A DNA stretch of 64,000 nt, from NCBI GenBank assembly GCA_016235815.1, contig JACRIM010000048.1, positions 1 to 64,000 on the forward strand, written 5' to 3'. Numbering within the stretch: the first letter of the stretch is position 1; each line of letters begins with the position of its first letter. Made by a program: the position numbers and the translations under genes. Below are positions 52,638-61,043 of this stretch, in pieces. Under the pieces are notes generated by a model. That model was not told the origin of the DNA. It saw nothing but the letters and a program-made list of their open reading frames with translations, and ran no database searches. Origin of the DNA: Planctomycetota bacterium (GTDB lineage: Bacteria; Planctomycetota; Phycisphaerae; UBA1845; UTPLA1).

Positions 52638-53507
52638 ATGATCTGCCGGGTTCCCCTTGACGCGTGTCCCGCATGTTCATATCTACTGCACGGCCTACCA
52701 ATCCCCGGCCGATGCCCGGAATGCGGTTTCAAGTTTGATACCGAGACGGTCGTCTTCAAAGCAACACGTTCGTGGAAAGCGTTTATCCCGCTCATATCCA
52801 TTACAACGTTTTGTTGCGGTGTCCTCGCCAGCCCGCTCGTGACGTTGCTTTCACTCGTAATGAAACCACGGTACGCAGCTCTCACAATCGCCGGAACGTG
52901 TTTCGCTACCATAATGGCAACGATTTCGTGGGCATTTTTTAGCAGACGACGCAATCGCTTCGTATCAGCCGGCCCTGATGGTCTGCTCATATGCAACACT
53001 GGGCAACCGAGGCTTCTGCCCTACGCAACGATTTGCGCCGTGGCAATTCACGACACGCCTCCGTGGATCAAGCAGCAAGGCAATGATGCGACGATCTCTC
53101 TCATTGGTGTCTTTGCAAGCCAACACGAGTCAACGGTCTTTCAACGTGTGATATCACTCCGCACGAGTGCGAAGAAAGTGGAGTCGGTGTTCGAGGAATA
53201 CGTTACAGTTGAGGCCCGAACTCGAGCGGAACGCTCAAGAGTGATTGCCCAATGCAGGCGTCAAAGGCAGTTGGGAGGCGTGCTGGTTCTCACCGGCGGC
53301 TTGGGAGCAATGTTTGCAGCAAGTCTTGGATGGATGAACTCACCTTTGATCGTCGTCGCCACACTCGGCCCGGTGTACGCGGGAATCGCCGCGTACCTCG
53401 TTGGGATCTATATGTCCGATCCAAGGCGGAAGAAACAGGCAAGCACTAGACTTGATCCTACGCCAACAAATCCAGCATCTCCTCATTCATCCGATCCACC
53501 GCCCTGA
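52638..53507 (+). CDS. Zinc-ribbon membrane protein of unknown function
   Basis: 289 aa. The N-terminal zinc ribbon CPACSYLLHGLP...RCPECG (about 10-30) is of the planctomycete kind. Two membrane pairs follow (about 48-68 and 80-102; 218-238 and 240-260), with a soluble beta-rich part between. The last 17 residues (DPTPTNPASPHSSDPPP) are encoded by the antisense of repeat copy 2 and are probably not native, so the original 3' end may be lost. Base composition is more AT-rich than its neighbours. The gene sits between the two 44-bp direct repeats, as if inserted. Confidence 0.7.
   Translation: MICRVPLDACPACSYLLHGLPIPGRCPECGFKFDTETVVFKATRSWKAFIPLISITTFCCGVLASPLVTLLSLVMKPRYAALTIAGTCFATIMATISWAFFSRRRNRFVSAGPDGLLICNTGQPRLLPYATICAVAIHDTPPWIKQQGNDATISLIGVFASQHESTVFQRVISLRTSAKKVESVFEEYVTVEARTRAERSRVIAQCRRQRQLGGVLVLTGGLGAMFAASLGWMNSPLIVVATLGPVYAGIAAYLVGIYMSDPRRKKQASTRLDPTPTNPASPHSSDPPP
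53457..53500. repeat. 44-bp direct repeat, copy 2
   Basis: Second copy, 901 bp from copy 1, in place at the true 3' end of the gene at 53458-53712. One base differs from copy 1. Confidence 0.85.
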
Positions 53508-53712
53508 TCACCGCCGCGTTCGCCGAATAGCTGACCTCGCTCAGCTTCAGCGCCACCATCTGCCGCACCAGATCAACGCCACCCGGCAACGTCGCCAGCT
53601 CACCCGTCACATCATCCACCGCCACCGATTCGCTCACCCCCTGCGCCGCGGTCTCCGCCGCCGCCTGCGCACGACTCAAGCCACCCGCCGCATTGTTGAT
53701 TGCCGAAATCAT
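53458..53712 (-). CDS. Small protein resembling a flagellar rod-protein C-terminus
   Basis: 84 aa, almost wholly helical. The C-terminal part (VRQMVALKLSEVSYSANAAV, AVDRMNEEMLDLLA) follows the pattern of the helical C-termini of FlgB/C/E/G-type rod and hook proteins. In those, a Met/Ala-rich helix with a central ANxxVI and a final LL sits at the core of the axial structure. It lacks any N-terminal rod signature and no flagellar operon is nearby. Its 3' 44 bp are duplicated at 52556-52599. Confidence 0.5.
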   Translation of the reverse strand: MISAINNAAGGLSRAQAAAETAAQGVSESVAVDDVTGELATLPGGVDLVRQMVALKLSEVSYSANAAVIRAVDRMNEEMLDLLA

Positions 53713-53819
53713 CGCAAGTTACCCCCAGGCCACCCATCGGCTCGACCGATGCCCAAGCCTACGATTCACCGGCAACTCACGCCCCTTCGACTGATAATCC
53801 CCACGCCTATCGCCCGAGT

Positions 53820-54482
53820 ATGATCCGATATATGCCTCCCGCCGATCCGCCCCCATCCCGAAAACTCTGCCCCAAACTCATCCTCGAAGGCACCCGCCTC
53901 ACCCTCAAAACCGATCTCGCCTTCGCCCTTAACGAACACCCCCGCATCGTCGGCCCTCGAAAATACCGCTACCACTCCCCCATTATCTCCGCCGAATGGT
54001 GCGCCTTCACCAACATCCCCTGGGGCCGCGGCCTCATCAACTTCGCCCCGCACGAAGAAGACCTCGCCATGGAAACCTACCGCACCTGGGCACGCCTCTT
54101 CGAATTGCAACGCTACTACTCGTGGATCGTCGACCGCTTCCACATCTCCACGCGCGTCCACCAACGCCGCACCATTGGCCGCGACCACGACTTCCGCTGG
54201 CTGGAGGATCGACTCGCGCCCCTCGGCTTCCGCATCATCTTCTGCACACGCTCACCCGACTCCTTCGCCGCCGCACGCGCCGAGCGCCTGAGAATCTCCG
54301 GCAACCCCCGCCAATACGACGACCTCGCCCCCTTCATCGCCGAACAGGAAGCCATGCGCTGCGCCATCGCCGAATCAACACTGCCGTCCCTCGAAGTGGA
54401 TATGTCGAGCAACAACATCCCCGCCGCCGCCGATCGAATCGCCGACTGGTTGGAATCCACTGGTGGATTGTATTTGGATTAG
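53820..54482 (+). CDS. P-loop nucleoside/thymidylate kinase-like protein with altered P-loop
   Basis: 220 aa. The opening LILEGTRLTLKTDLAFAL has the layout of a P-loop kinase of the deoxynucleoside/thymidylate group, but the Gly before Lys is Leu (GTRLTLKT instead of GxxxxGKT). Further on, YYSWIVDRFHISTRVHQRR matches the DR(Y/F)xxS acceptor-site region, and HDFRWLEDRLAPLGFRIIFC leads to a lid-like segment (RAERLRISGNPRQYDD). It may be a kinase relic or use a modified loop. The start is uncertain (53820 or 53832). Confidence 0.5.
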   Translation: MIRYMPPADPPPSRKLCPKLILEGTRLTLKTDLAFALNEHPRIVGPRKYRYHSPIISAEWCAFTNIPWGRGLINFAPHEEDLAMETYRTWARLFELQRYYSWIVDRFHISTRVHQRRTIGRDHDFRWLEDRLAPLGFRIIFCTRSPDSFAAARAERLRISGNPRQYDDLAPFIAEQEAMRCAIAESTLPSLEVDMSSNNIPAAADRIADWLESTGGLYLD

Positions 54483-54488
54483 CCCTGC

Positions 54489-56075
54489 CTACCCCTTCGG
54501 CCCCGCCGCCTTCACCTCGGCCGGCACCTCGGAGAACTTTTCGAAGTTCTTCGTGAACAGCGCCGCCAGCTCCTTTGCCTTCGCGTCATAGTTCGACGGG
54601 TTGTTCCACGACTTCTTCGGAATGAGCAGTTCATCCGCCACACCGGGCACGTGCGTCGGAATGTGCAACCCGAAGACCGGGTCCTGCGTCGTCGGCACAT
54701 CCGCCAGCTTGCCGGACAGCGCCGCCGTCACCATCGCCCGCGTCGCCGCCAGATCCATCCGATGCCCGACGCCATACGGCCCCGCGCTCCACCCCGTATT
54801 CACAAAGTAACACGTCGAACCATGCTTGCTGATCTTCTGTGCCAGCATATTGGCATACACCATCGCCGGCCGCGGCAAGAACGGAGCGCCGAAGCCCGTG
54901 CTGAACGTCGCCTGCGGCTCACTGCCTACGCCCGCCTCCGTGCCCGCCAGCTTCGCCGTGTAGCCGCTCAGGAAGTGATACATCGCCTGCTGCGTCGTCA
55001 GCCTTGAGATCGGCGGCAACACCCCGAACGCATCGCACGTCAGGAAAATCACCGCCTTGGGGTGCCGATCGGTCATGCCGCGAAGCAGGGCATTGCTGAT
55101 GTAATCAATCGGGTACGCCGCCCGCGTGTTTTCCGTGAACCGCGCCGAGTCGAAGTCGACCTCGCGCGTCTCCATCTCCATGTCCACGTTTTCCAGCACC
55201 GACCCAAATCGCAGCGCATTGTAAATCTGCGGCTCGCGCTCCTCCGACAGCTTGATGCACTTCGCGTAGCACCCGCCCTCGAAGTTGAACACCCCGCGCG
55301 GCGACCAGCCATGCTCGTCGTCGCCCAGCAGTCGCCGCTTCGGATCGGCCGAGAGTGTTGTCTTGCCCGTGCCGGATAACCCGAAGAAAAGCGCAACGTC
55401 ACTGTTGAAGTCGATATTCGCCGAGCAGTGCATCGGGAACACGCCGCGATCTGGCAGGATGAAGTTCATCACCGTGAAAATGGATTTCTTGATCTCACCG
55501 GCGTAATGCGTCCCGCCGATCAGCACCATCTTTCGCGAGAAGTCCGCCGCGATGTACGCCTCGCTGTTCGTGCCATCCTGCGCCGGGTCCGCCAGACAAT
55601 CAGGCGCACTGATCACCACCCACTCCGGCTTCGTCGTCACCATCTCCTGCTTGCTCGGCCGCCGGAAAAGCTGCCGCGCAAACATCGCATGCCACGCCTT
55701 CGTCGTGATCACGCGAATCGGCAGCGAGAACTCCGCATCGGCCCCCGCCCGCGCATCGGTCACCCACAGCTCGACCGTGTTCAGGTGATTCGCCGTCTTT
55801 CGGAACAGCTTGTCGAACGCCTCGGGCGTGATCGGCTTATTCGTCTTGCCCCAATCAACCGTTCCCTCGGTGATGGAGTCTTTGACGATGAACTTGTCAT
55901 TGGGCGATCGCCCCGTCCGCTTGCCCGTCAGACAGGCCAGCGCCCCCATATTCGTGAGCTGCCCCTCCCGCCGCGCGCACGCCATCTCCACCAACTGTGG
56001 AATGGAGCTATTCCAATGCACCGTCCGCGACGGCTCAAGGCCGTGATGTTCTACGCCGTATTCGTTTTTGATCAT
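54489..56075 (-). CDS. pckA: Phosphoenolpyruvate carboxykinase (ATP)
   Basis: 528 aa, usual family length. Interconverts oxaloacetate and phosphoenolpyruvate with ATP, the entry step of gluconeogenesis. Substrate loop TGKRTGRSPNDKF (50-62), phosphate loop GLSGTGKTT (232-240) and metal loop GDDEHGW (251-257). EIKKSIFTVMNF and VFPMHCSAN provide further active-site residues. It converges on the kinase-like gene with 6 bp between stops. The intergenic region upstream is long and AT-rich. Confidence 0.94.
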   Translation of the reverse strand: MIKNEYGVEHHGLEPSRTVHWNSSIPQLVEMACARREGQLTNMGALACLTGKRTGRSPNDKFIVKDSITEGTVDWGKTNKPITPEAFDKLFRKTANHLNTVELWVTDARAGADAEFSLPIRVITTKAWHAMFARQLFRRPSKQEMVTTKPEWVVISAPDCLADPAQDGTNSEAYIAADFSRKMVLIGGTHYAGEIKKSIFTVMNFILPDRGVFPMHCSANIDFNSDVALFFGLSGTGKTTLSADPKRRLLGDDEHGWSPRGVFNFEGGCYAKCIKLSEEREPQIYNALRFGSVLENVDMEMETREVDFDSARFTENTRAAYPIDYISNALLRGMTDRHPKAVIFLTCDAFGVLPPISRLTTQQAMYHFLSGYTAKLAGTEAGVGSEPQATFSTGFGAPFLPRPAMVYANMLAQKISKHGSTCYFVNTGWSAGPYGVGHRMDLAATRAMVTAALSGKLADVPTTQDPVFGLHIPTHVPGVADELLIPKKSWNNPSNYDAKAKELAALFTKNFEKFSEVPAEVKAAGPKG

Positions 56076-56760
56076 GATCGGCGTATTGTCAGCCGAGGCC
56101 CCAGACTCGGCAAGTTGGGCCCGATGATTTCAAGCAAGTTCCGATGCCTTCAATAGTTAGGGGCGAAGGACGAGTTGCCCAATCTTCAAGGCATACAAGT
56201 GTCCGCTACGAACGGTAAACGGCGGTACCGTGGATCAAAGCGACGGACTCGGTTGAATCGCTGCGGCAAGTCTGTGCAAAAAATACCCCCCGAAAAAAGC
56301 CGGAAAACCGGGTTGGCGCCCACAAAAACGCACAAACCGTTTGTGCGTTTTTGTGCTGCCAGGGCAGAAACAGCAGATTGAGTGAACAAGCCATGGCCCA
56401 GGAGCCAAGAGGAGGAGGCATCGCGGCGCTTGGGTACCGTGAAAAACATGCTGGGCGGGCCTCCGCTCGGGGCTTACGTAACATTAACCTAACAATTGTA
56501 GCGCACGGATCGGCGGGAGCAGGGAGAAAAGTTATTAAATTGCTCTCCGAGTCCTGTGAGGCGGCCTAACTAGCGTGTCGGACACGAGTTGGGGCCGAGA
56601 TTTTTTATTTTTCGGAATAGCAAGATTGTGAGCCGAAACGGATCGAACTATTATTATGTTGCGCATCATTTGCGAATAAGCGAAACCGGAGTGTAGAGTA
56701 AGAATACCCCTGCCCGCTCCACTGCCATCCGTAATTGTGTTCGCGTTACACTATGCTTCT
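56076..56760. other. Long AT-rich intergenic region before the restriction-modification genes
   Basis: No plausible gene. It contains the pckA leader and a perfect 16-bp palindrome (56321-56355). Strongly AT-rich stretches (56470-56700) have runs of T and A that may serve as promoters of the methylase gene. The change in composition here marks the left edge of the restriction-modification island. Confidence 0.5.
56321..56355. promoter_or_regulatory. Perfect 16-bp palindrome
   Basis: CACAAAAACGCACAAA and its exact complement with a 3-nt centre (CCG). It lies 246 bp upstream of pckA and 406 bp upstream of the methylase gene. As RNA it would make a tight hairpin, with TTTTTGTG on its right arm; as DNA it could be an operator. 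Confidence 0.5.
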
Positions 56761-57744
56761 ATGGCAAGAAGACGGAAGGGAATCGATACGGATGCAACGA
56801 CGATCATGGACGAACCAAGCGACGCCGTTCAATCCGCCACTCCAGGAAAACCTTCGTCTAAGCGCGGGGCACCCCCACCTATATCGCGACTTCAAACACG
56901 GCGAAAGCTGATCGCATTTGGCTGGTACGGAGGTAAGTTCTCACACCTCGACTGGCTGTTGCCATTGCTTCCGCAATGCCATCACTATTGCGAACCGTTC
57001 GCCGGGTCCGCCGCCGTGCTTCTAAACCGCGATCCTTCGCCCATCGAAACGTACAACGATGTTGACGGCGAAGTATGTAATTTCTTCCGTGTTCTAAGAA
57101 CACAGCGTGAAAAGCTCGCAAAGGCAATCGCATTAACGCCGTTCTCCCGCGAGGAATTCTCAATCGCGTGCGAACTCGATCCAAATCAGACTTCATTCGA
57201 ACGTGCAAGGAGATTCTATGTCCGAGCGCGTCAAGTGCGCACAGGACTTGCACAAACTGCCAGCCTTGGCCGCTGGGCAAACTGCAAAGATACAAGTCGC
57301 GCGGGAATGAGTGGAGTCATAAGTCGATGGCTGGGTGGCGTGGACATGCTTCCGGAGATCGGCTCTCGATTGCTTCGCGTACAAATCGAGAATCGACCCG
57401 CCATTGACGTGATCCGTCTGTATGACTCGAAGGAGACGCTTTTCTATTGCGATCCGCCTTATGTACACGAAACACGTGGCGACTCGAAAGCCTATTCATA
57501 TGAAATGACGGACGATCAACATCGCGAACTAGCGGACACGCTGAATGCTGCAAAGGGAATGATAGCCTTCTCGAACTACGACTGCGACCTCAACAACAAT
57601 CTCTATCCGCCGAATCGTTGGCGAAAGATTGTCGGTCCCGAGCGAACAATCCACTCCACCAAAGACGTCCGGGCAGAAGTTCTCTGGGTTAACTACGATC
57701 CATACAGAAAGAAACCCGGCGAAGTGCTTTGGGAGAATCCCTGA
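56761..57744 (+). CDS. DNA adenine-N6 methyltransferase (Dam/D12 class)
   Basis: 327 aa. Motif X FGWYGGKFSHLDWLLPLL (53-70), SAM-binding motif I EPFAGSAAVLL (78-88) and catalytic DPPY (231-234) are in the order of alpha-class N6-adenine methylases. Between motifs I and IV lies the target-recognition region. It overlaps the nuclease gene that follows by one base (TGATG), so it is the protective half of a restriction-modification pair. Codon use and base composition are more AT-rich than the surrounding genes. A GTG at 56737 would give a start 8 residues longer. Confidence 0.87.
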   Translation: MARRRKGIDTDATTIMDEPSDAVQSATPGKPSSKRGAPPPISRLQTRRKLIAFGWYGGKFSHLDWLLPLLPQCHHYCEPFAGSAAVLLNRDPSPIETYNDVDGEVCNFFRVLRTQREKLAKAIALTPFSREEFSIACELDPNQTSFERARRFYVRARQVRTGLAQTASLGRWANCKDTSRAGMSGVISRWLGGVDMLPEIGSRLLRVQIENRPAIDVIRLYDSKETLFYCDPPYVHETRGDSKAYSYEMTDDQHRELADTLNAAKGMIAFSNYDCDLNNNLYPPNRWRKIVGPERTIHSTKDVRAEVLWVNYDPYRKKPGEVLWENP

Positions 57745-58868
57745 TGGCCGGACCGCGCGAATTGCTCGACGCTGTGTTGGCGAGTGCCGTCAAACTTGGC
57801 AAGACCCCAGCCATTTCCGACAAAGACATTCTTCAACGAACTGACTATGTGTGTCGTTGCCTTACAAATCGCGCGGGGGTTCGCCTTCTTATGTCCTGCA
57901 TGCTTGCAAAGTTGGATCGCCCTGAGGTCGATCCCCGGAAGCCTTACACGGAGATTGGCAGCAAGGATTGCTTCTCCGGCCGAATGTACGACGAGCAATA
58001 CCTGACCGGCTTCATCACCATGCATCGACTTCCGTGCAACAACACGACCGCGTTTCTCACGCCTGCACTGAGGAACCAAACGACAACGCTAAAAGTCGGG
58101 ATGAATCTTTCTGGTCGGCCTCCGGAAGTCTATCAAAACACCCTTCAACTGTTGGACGATGTCGCCAAGGGTCGTGTGACGGCTGAACAAGTATTGACCG
58201 ATACTTTGCGAATTCTTGTTCTGGTGCGGGACGAAAAACAGGAGCGCATGAAGACTCAATTGGAGGCTCTTCAGCAGGGTGCGGGGGCCCTGCCACTCGC
58301 AACCGAGCAAATTGTGTCGCTGCTACGGCAACATCTCGCCTGTAAGAATAGTAGCCGACTTCCGGTATTGATGGTTGCGGCCGCATATCAGGCCGCAGCA
58401 GGTCAACTCGGCGAAAAGGCCGTACAACTACGCGGACATCTTGCCGCCGACGAACAAACAGGAGCGGGAGGTGACGTCGAGATTTGCCTTGTCAACGATG
58501 AGCGAGTCTGCACTATCTACGAAATGAAGTCGAAACGAGTCACGATGGACGATATCGATCGTGCCATTCAGAAAATCGTGATTCGCAAGCCTCGCATCGA
58601 CAACTACATATTCATTACAACCGACCTGATTGGGGAAGATGTCGCCGAATACGCTGACTCGATGTATGAGCAAACTAGCGGTACCGAGATTGCCATCCTT
58701 GACTGTGTGGGCTTCGTTCGCCACTTCCTCCACCTGTTCCATCGAAGACGCATCCAGTTCCTAGACGTCTATCAAGACCTGTTGCTCAATGAGCCAGACA
58801 GCGCCGTCAATCAGCCGTTGAAAGAGGCGTTTTTGTCGCTCAGGCTCGCGGCTGAATCCGACGAATAG
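57744..58868 (+). CDS. Type II restriction endonuclease, possibly SacI-like
   Basis: 374 aa. The C-terminal part contains a PD-(D/E)xK-like core: GDVEI around 243-247 and YEMKSKR (259-265; Glu260-x-Lys262). The N-terminal two thirds are helical and carry CMLAKLDRPEVDPRKPYTE and LPCNNTTAFLTPALRNQ. By memory these resemble restriction endonucleases annotated as SacI family, but I cannot confirm this. Direct overlap with an adenine methylase gene supports a restriction role. The recognition site cannot be read from the sequence. Confidence 0.65.
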   Translation: MAGPRELLDAVLASAVKLGKTPAISDKDILQRTDYVCRCLTNRAGVRLLMSCMLAKLDRPEVDPRKPYTEIGSKDCFSGRMYDEQYLTGFITMHRLPCNNTTAFLTPALRNQTTTLKVGMNLSGRPPEVYQNTLQLLDDVAKGRVTAEQVLTDTLRILVLVRDEKQERMKTQLEALQQGAGALPLATEQIVSLLRQHLACKNSSRLPVLMVAAAYQAAAGQLGEKAVQLRGHLAADEQTGAGGDVEICLVNDERVCTIYEMKSKRVTMDDIDRAIQKIVIRKPRIDNYIFITTDLIGEDVAEYADSMYEQTSGTEIAILDCVGFVRHFLHLFHRRRIQFLDVYQDLLLNEPDSAVNQPLKEAFLSLRLAAESDE

Positions 58869-59036
58869 AGCAAACCCCCTGAATAATCCGTGGTTTATTT
58901 CTACGCCCACATTGCAAAATAACCCCCTCACCTATATCCATTCGCCATTCTGCATTCGCCTCCTCCCCAGCTATACTACCCCCACAACCCCGCGCCCCAG
59001 TCCGCGCCGGGCGACTCGACGCGAGCGACACAACCC

Positions 59037-59624
59037 ATGAAACACCTCCGACTTCTCGCCCTCTTCTCCCTCACCCTCGCAGGCTGCTCCAGCCTCGAAG
59101 AACCCACCCCGGGCCGCGCCCGAAACGAGGGCTGGACCACCATCCGCATGCCCAACACCTCGCGCGCCGTCGCCTTCGACGCCGCCCAGCACGCCATGAA
59201 GCAGTTCTTCCGCATCGACAAGATCTCCAACTCCGACGGCCAGATCCGCAGCGTCACCGTCGAATACGACCAGCGCGGCGGCACCGACCGCATCCGCGAC
59301 GTGGTCAAAACCAAAAACCGCATGCGCCGCACCGCCACCCTCTTCGTGCAGGAACAAGGCCCCGACTGCATCGCTCGATGCATCGTCCGCGTCCAGCGTC
59401 TCGACACCTCCGACCATCGACTCAACCGCGACCAGAATCAATTCGTCGACTACCCCAACGAAACCCCCATCGACCGCGACGCCGGCATCACCGCGAGCCA
59501 GGATCAAGTCTGGACCGACATGCCCCGCGATCGCCGTCTCGAATCCGACATCCTCAGCGTACTGCGAGGCCGCCTCGGCCAGGGCGCGCCCACCAGCCGC
59601 CCCGCCGCCGCGACAAACTCATAG
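59037..59624 (+). CDS. Small lipoprotein of unknown function
   Basis: 195 aa. Signal peptide MKHLRLLALFSLTLAGC with lipobox Cys17. The body has a mixed alpha/beta pattern (RAVAFDAAQHAMKQFFRIDK, IRSVTVEYDQRG, RRTATLFVQEQG) resembling small periplasmic domains of planctomycete lipoproteins. The tail is Ala/Pro/Ser-rich. No family assigned. 97 bp before the PQQ-like gene in the same orientation. Confidence 0.65.
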   Translation: MKHLRLLALFSLTLAGCSSLEEPTPGRARNEGWTTIRMPNTSRAVAFDAAQHAMKQFFRIDKISNSDGQIRSVTVEYDQRGGTDRIRDVVKTKNRMRRTATLFVQEQGPDCIARCIVRVQRLDTSDHRLNRDQNQFVDYPNETPIDRDAGITASQDQVWTDMPRDRRLESDILSVLRGRLGQGAPTSRPAAATNS

Positions 59625-59680
59625 GATGGGCAACACGCATCGGCCACGCACGCGTAGGGTGGGTTTTTCCTGAACCCACC
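59622..59680. repeat. GGTGGGTT...AACCCACC hairpin element
   Basis: TAGGATGGGCAACACGC followed by TAGGGTGGGTT and a hairpin GGTGGGTT/AACCCACC (59658-59665 and 59673-59680). This type of GGGTGGGT element is a dispersed repeat in many genomes. It may also terminate the lipoprotein transcript. Confidence 0.5.
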
Positions 59681-59720
59681 TCACTCGATACGCTCGAACC
59701 CTCCACCACGGAGCTACGTC

Positions 59721-61043
59721 ATGACCGCCGCACGAAATGTTCAATGGAATGTCATCATCGCCGCGGCACTCATGCTCGCCGCGCCGCCCGCATCGAACGC
59801 CCAATGGACCCAGTGGGGCGGGCCGACCCGCGACTTCAAAGTCGACGGCGTAAAGCTTGCCGACGCATGGCCCAAGGAAGGCCCAAAGGTGAAATGGAGC
59901 CGCGAGCTAGGCCCCGGCTACTCGGCCATCCTCGTCGACGAAGGCATTGTCTATGCCATGTATCACACCACACAGGCCGCGGCGGAAGGCCCGCCCATGG
60001 ACCAAAGCACGAAACCCCCGGATACCGACAAAGGCGGCCGCGATCATGTCATCGCCATGGATGCCGACGATGGCCGCATCAAATGGGAATACGACTACGA
60101 AAACATCGCGGCGAAAGGGCAGGCCCTCGACTTCGGCAAGGGCCCGAACGCCACGCCGATCATCTTCGGCAAGCACCTCTACACCATCAGCTTCACCGGC
60201 CGGATGTTCCAGTTCAACCGGAACACCGGCAAGTCCGGCTTCATCAAAGACCTCGTCGGCGAGTTCGGCGGCAAGATGCAGGAGTTCGGCTACTCCGCCG
60301 CGCCGATCATGCACGGCAAAAATCTCATCGTCCTCGTCGGCGGCAAGGACGCCGGCGTCATCGCCATCAATACGGTCAGCGGGGATGTCGCATGGAAAAG
60401 CGCGGCCTACGACATCAGCTACGCCTCACCAATCCTGATCACGGTCGATGGCGACGATCAGATCGTCTTCATGACCCCCACCGAAGTGGTCGCCATCTCG
60501 GCGAAGGACGGCGCATTCCGCTGGAAGCACGAGCACGCCAACTCGTACAAAAACAACTGCTTCATGCCGATCTGGGATGCCGGGCGCAGGCTCCTCTTCG
60601 TCTCCTCGCACAGCGACGGCGGATCACGCACGCTCAAGATCGGCAAGGCCGGCGACACCTGGAAGGCCGAGCAGGTCTGGTTTGACAAAAAAACGCGAGT
60701 CTTCCATTCCTCCGGCGTGCTCGTCGGCGACACCATCTACGCCACCCTCAGCGATGAACCCCCGACATTCCTCGCTGCCGTGAACATCCTCACCGGCGAA
60801 GTAAAGTGGAAAGAGCGCGGCTTCAACAAGGCCAACGTCCTCCACGCCGACGGCAAGCTCATCATCCTCGACGAAGACGGCCAACTCGCCCTCGCCAAGG
60901 CCTCCCCCGAAAAATGCGAGATCCTCTCCAAGGTGCAACTGCTCGACAAAGTAGCATGGACCGCCCCTACGCTCGTCAAAGACACGCTCTACGTCCGCGA
61001 TCAAAAGAAAATCATGGCGCTAAGTGTGGGCAACCACAAATAG
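59721..61043 (+). CDS. Exported PQQ-like beta-propeller protein
   Basis: 440 aa. Signal peptide about 1-27 (ending ASNAQ), then WTQWGGPTRDF, the usual start of planctomycete PQQ-like propellers. Repeated blades such as HVIAMDADDGRIKWEYDYEN, GVIAINTVSGDVAWKSAAYD and AVNILTGEVKWKERG are present. Ca/PQQ ligands of the dehydrogenases are not evident, so this may be a scaffold rather than an enzyme. GGAG lies seven bases before the ATG. Confidence 0.85.
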   Translation: MTAARNVQWNVIIAAALMLAAPPASNAQWTQWGGPTRDFKVDGVKLADAWPKEGPKVKWSRELGPGYSAILVDEGIVYAMYHTTQAAAEGPPMDQSTKPPDTDKGGRDHVIAMDADDGRIKWEYDYENIAAKGQALDFGKGPNATPIIFGKHLYTISFTGRMFQFNRNTGKSGFIKDLVGEFGGKMQEFGYSAAPIMHGKNLIVLVGGKDAGVIAINTVSGDVAWKSAAYDISYASPILITVDGDDQIVFMTPTEVVAISAKDGAFRWKHEHANSYKNNCFMPIWDAGRRLLFVSSHSDGGSRTLKIGKAGDTWKAEQVWFDKKTRVFHSSGVLVGDTIYATLSDEPPTFLAAVNILTGEVKWKERGFNKANVLHADGKLIILDEDGQLALAKASPEKCEILSKVQLLDKVAWTAPTLVKDTLYVRDQKKIMALSVGNHK

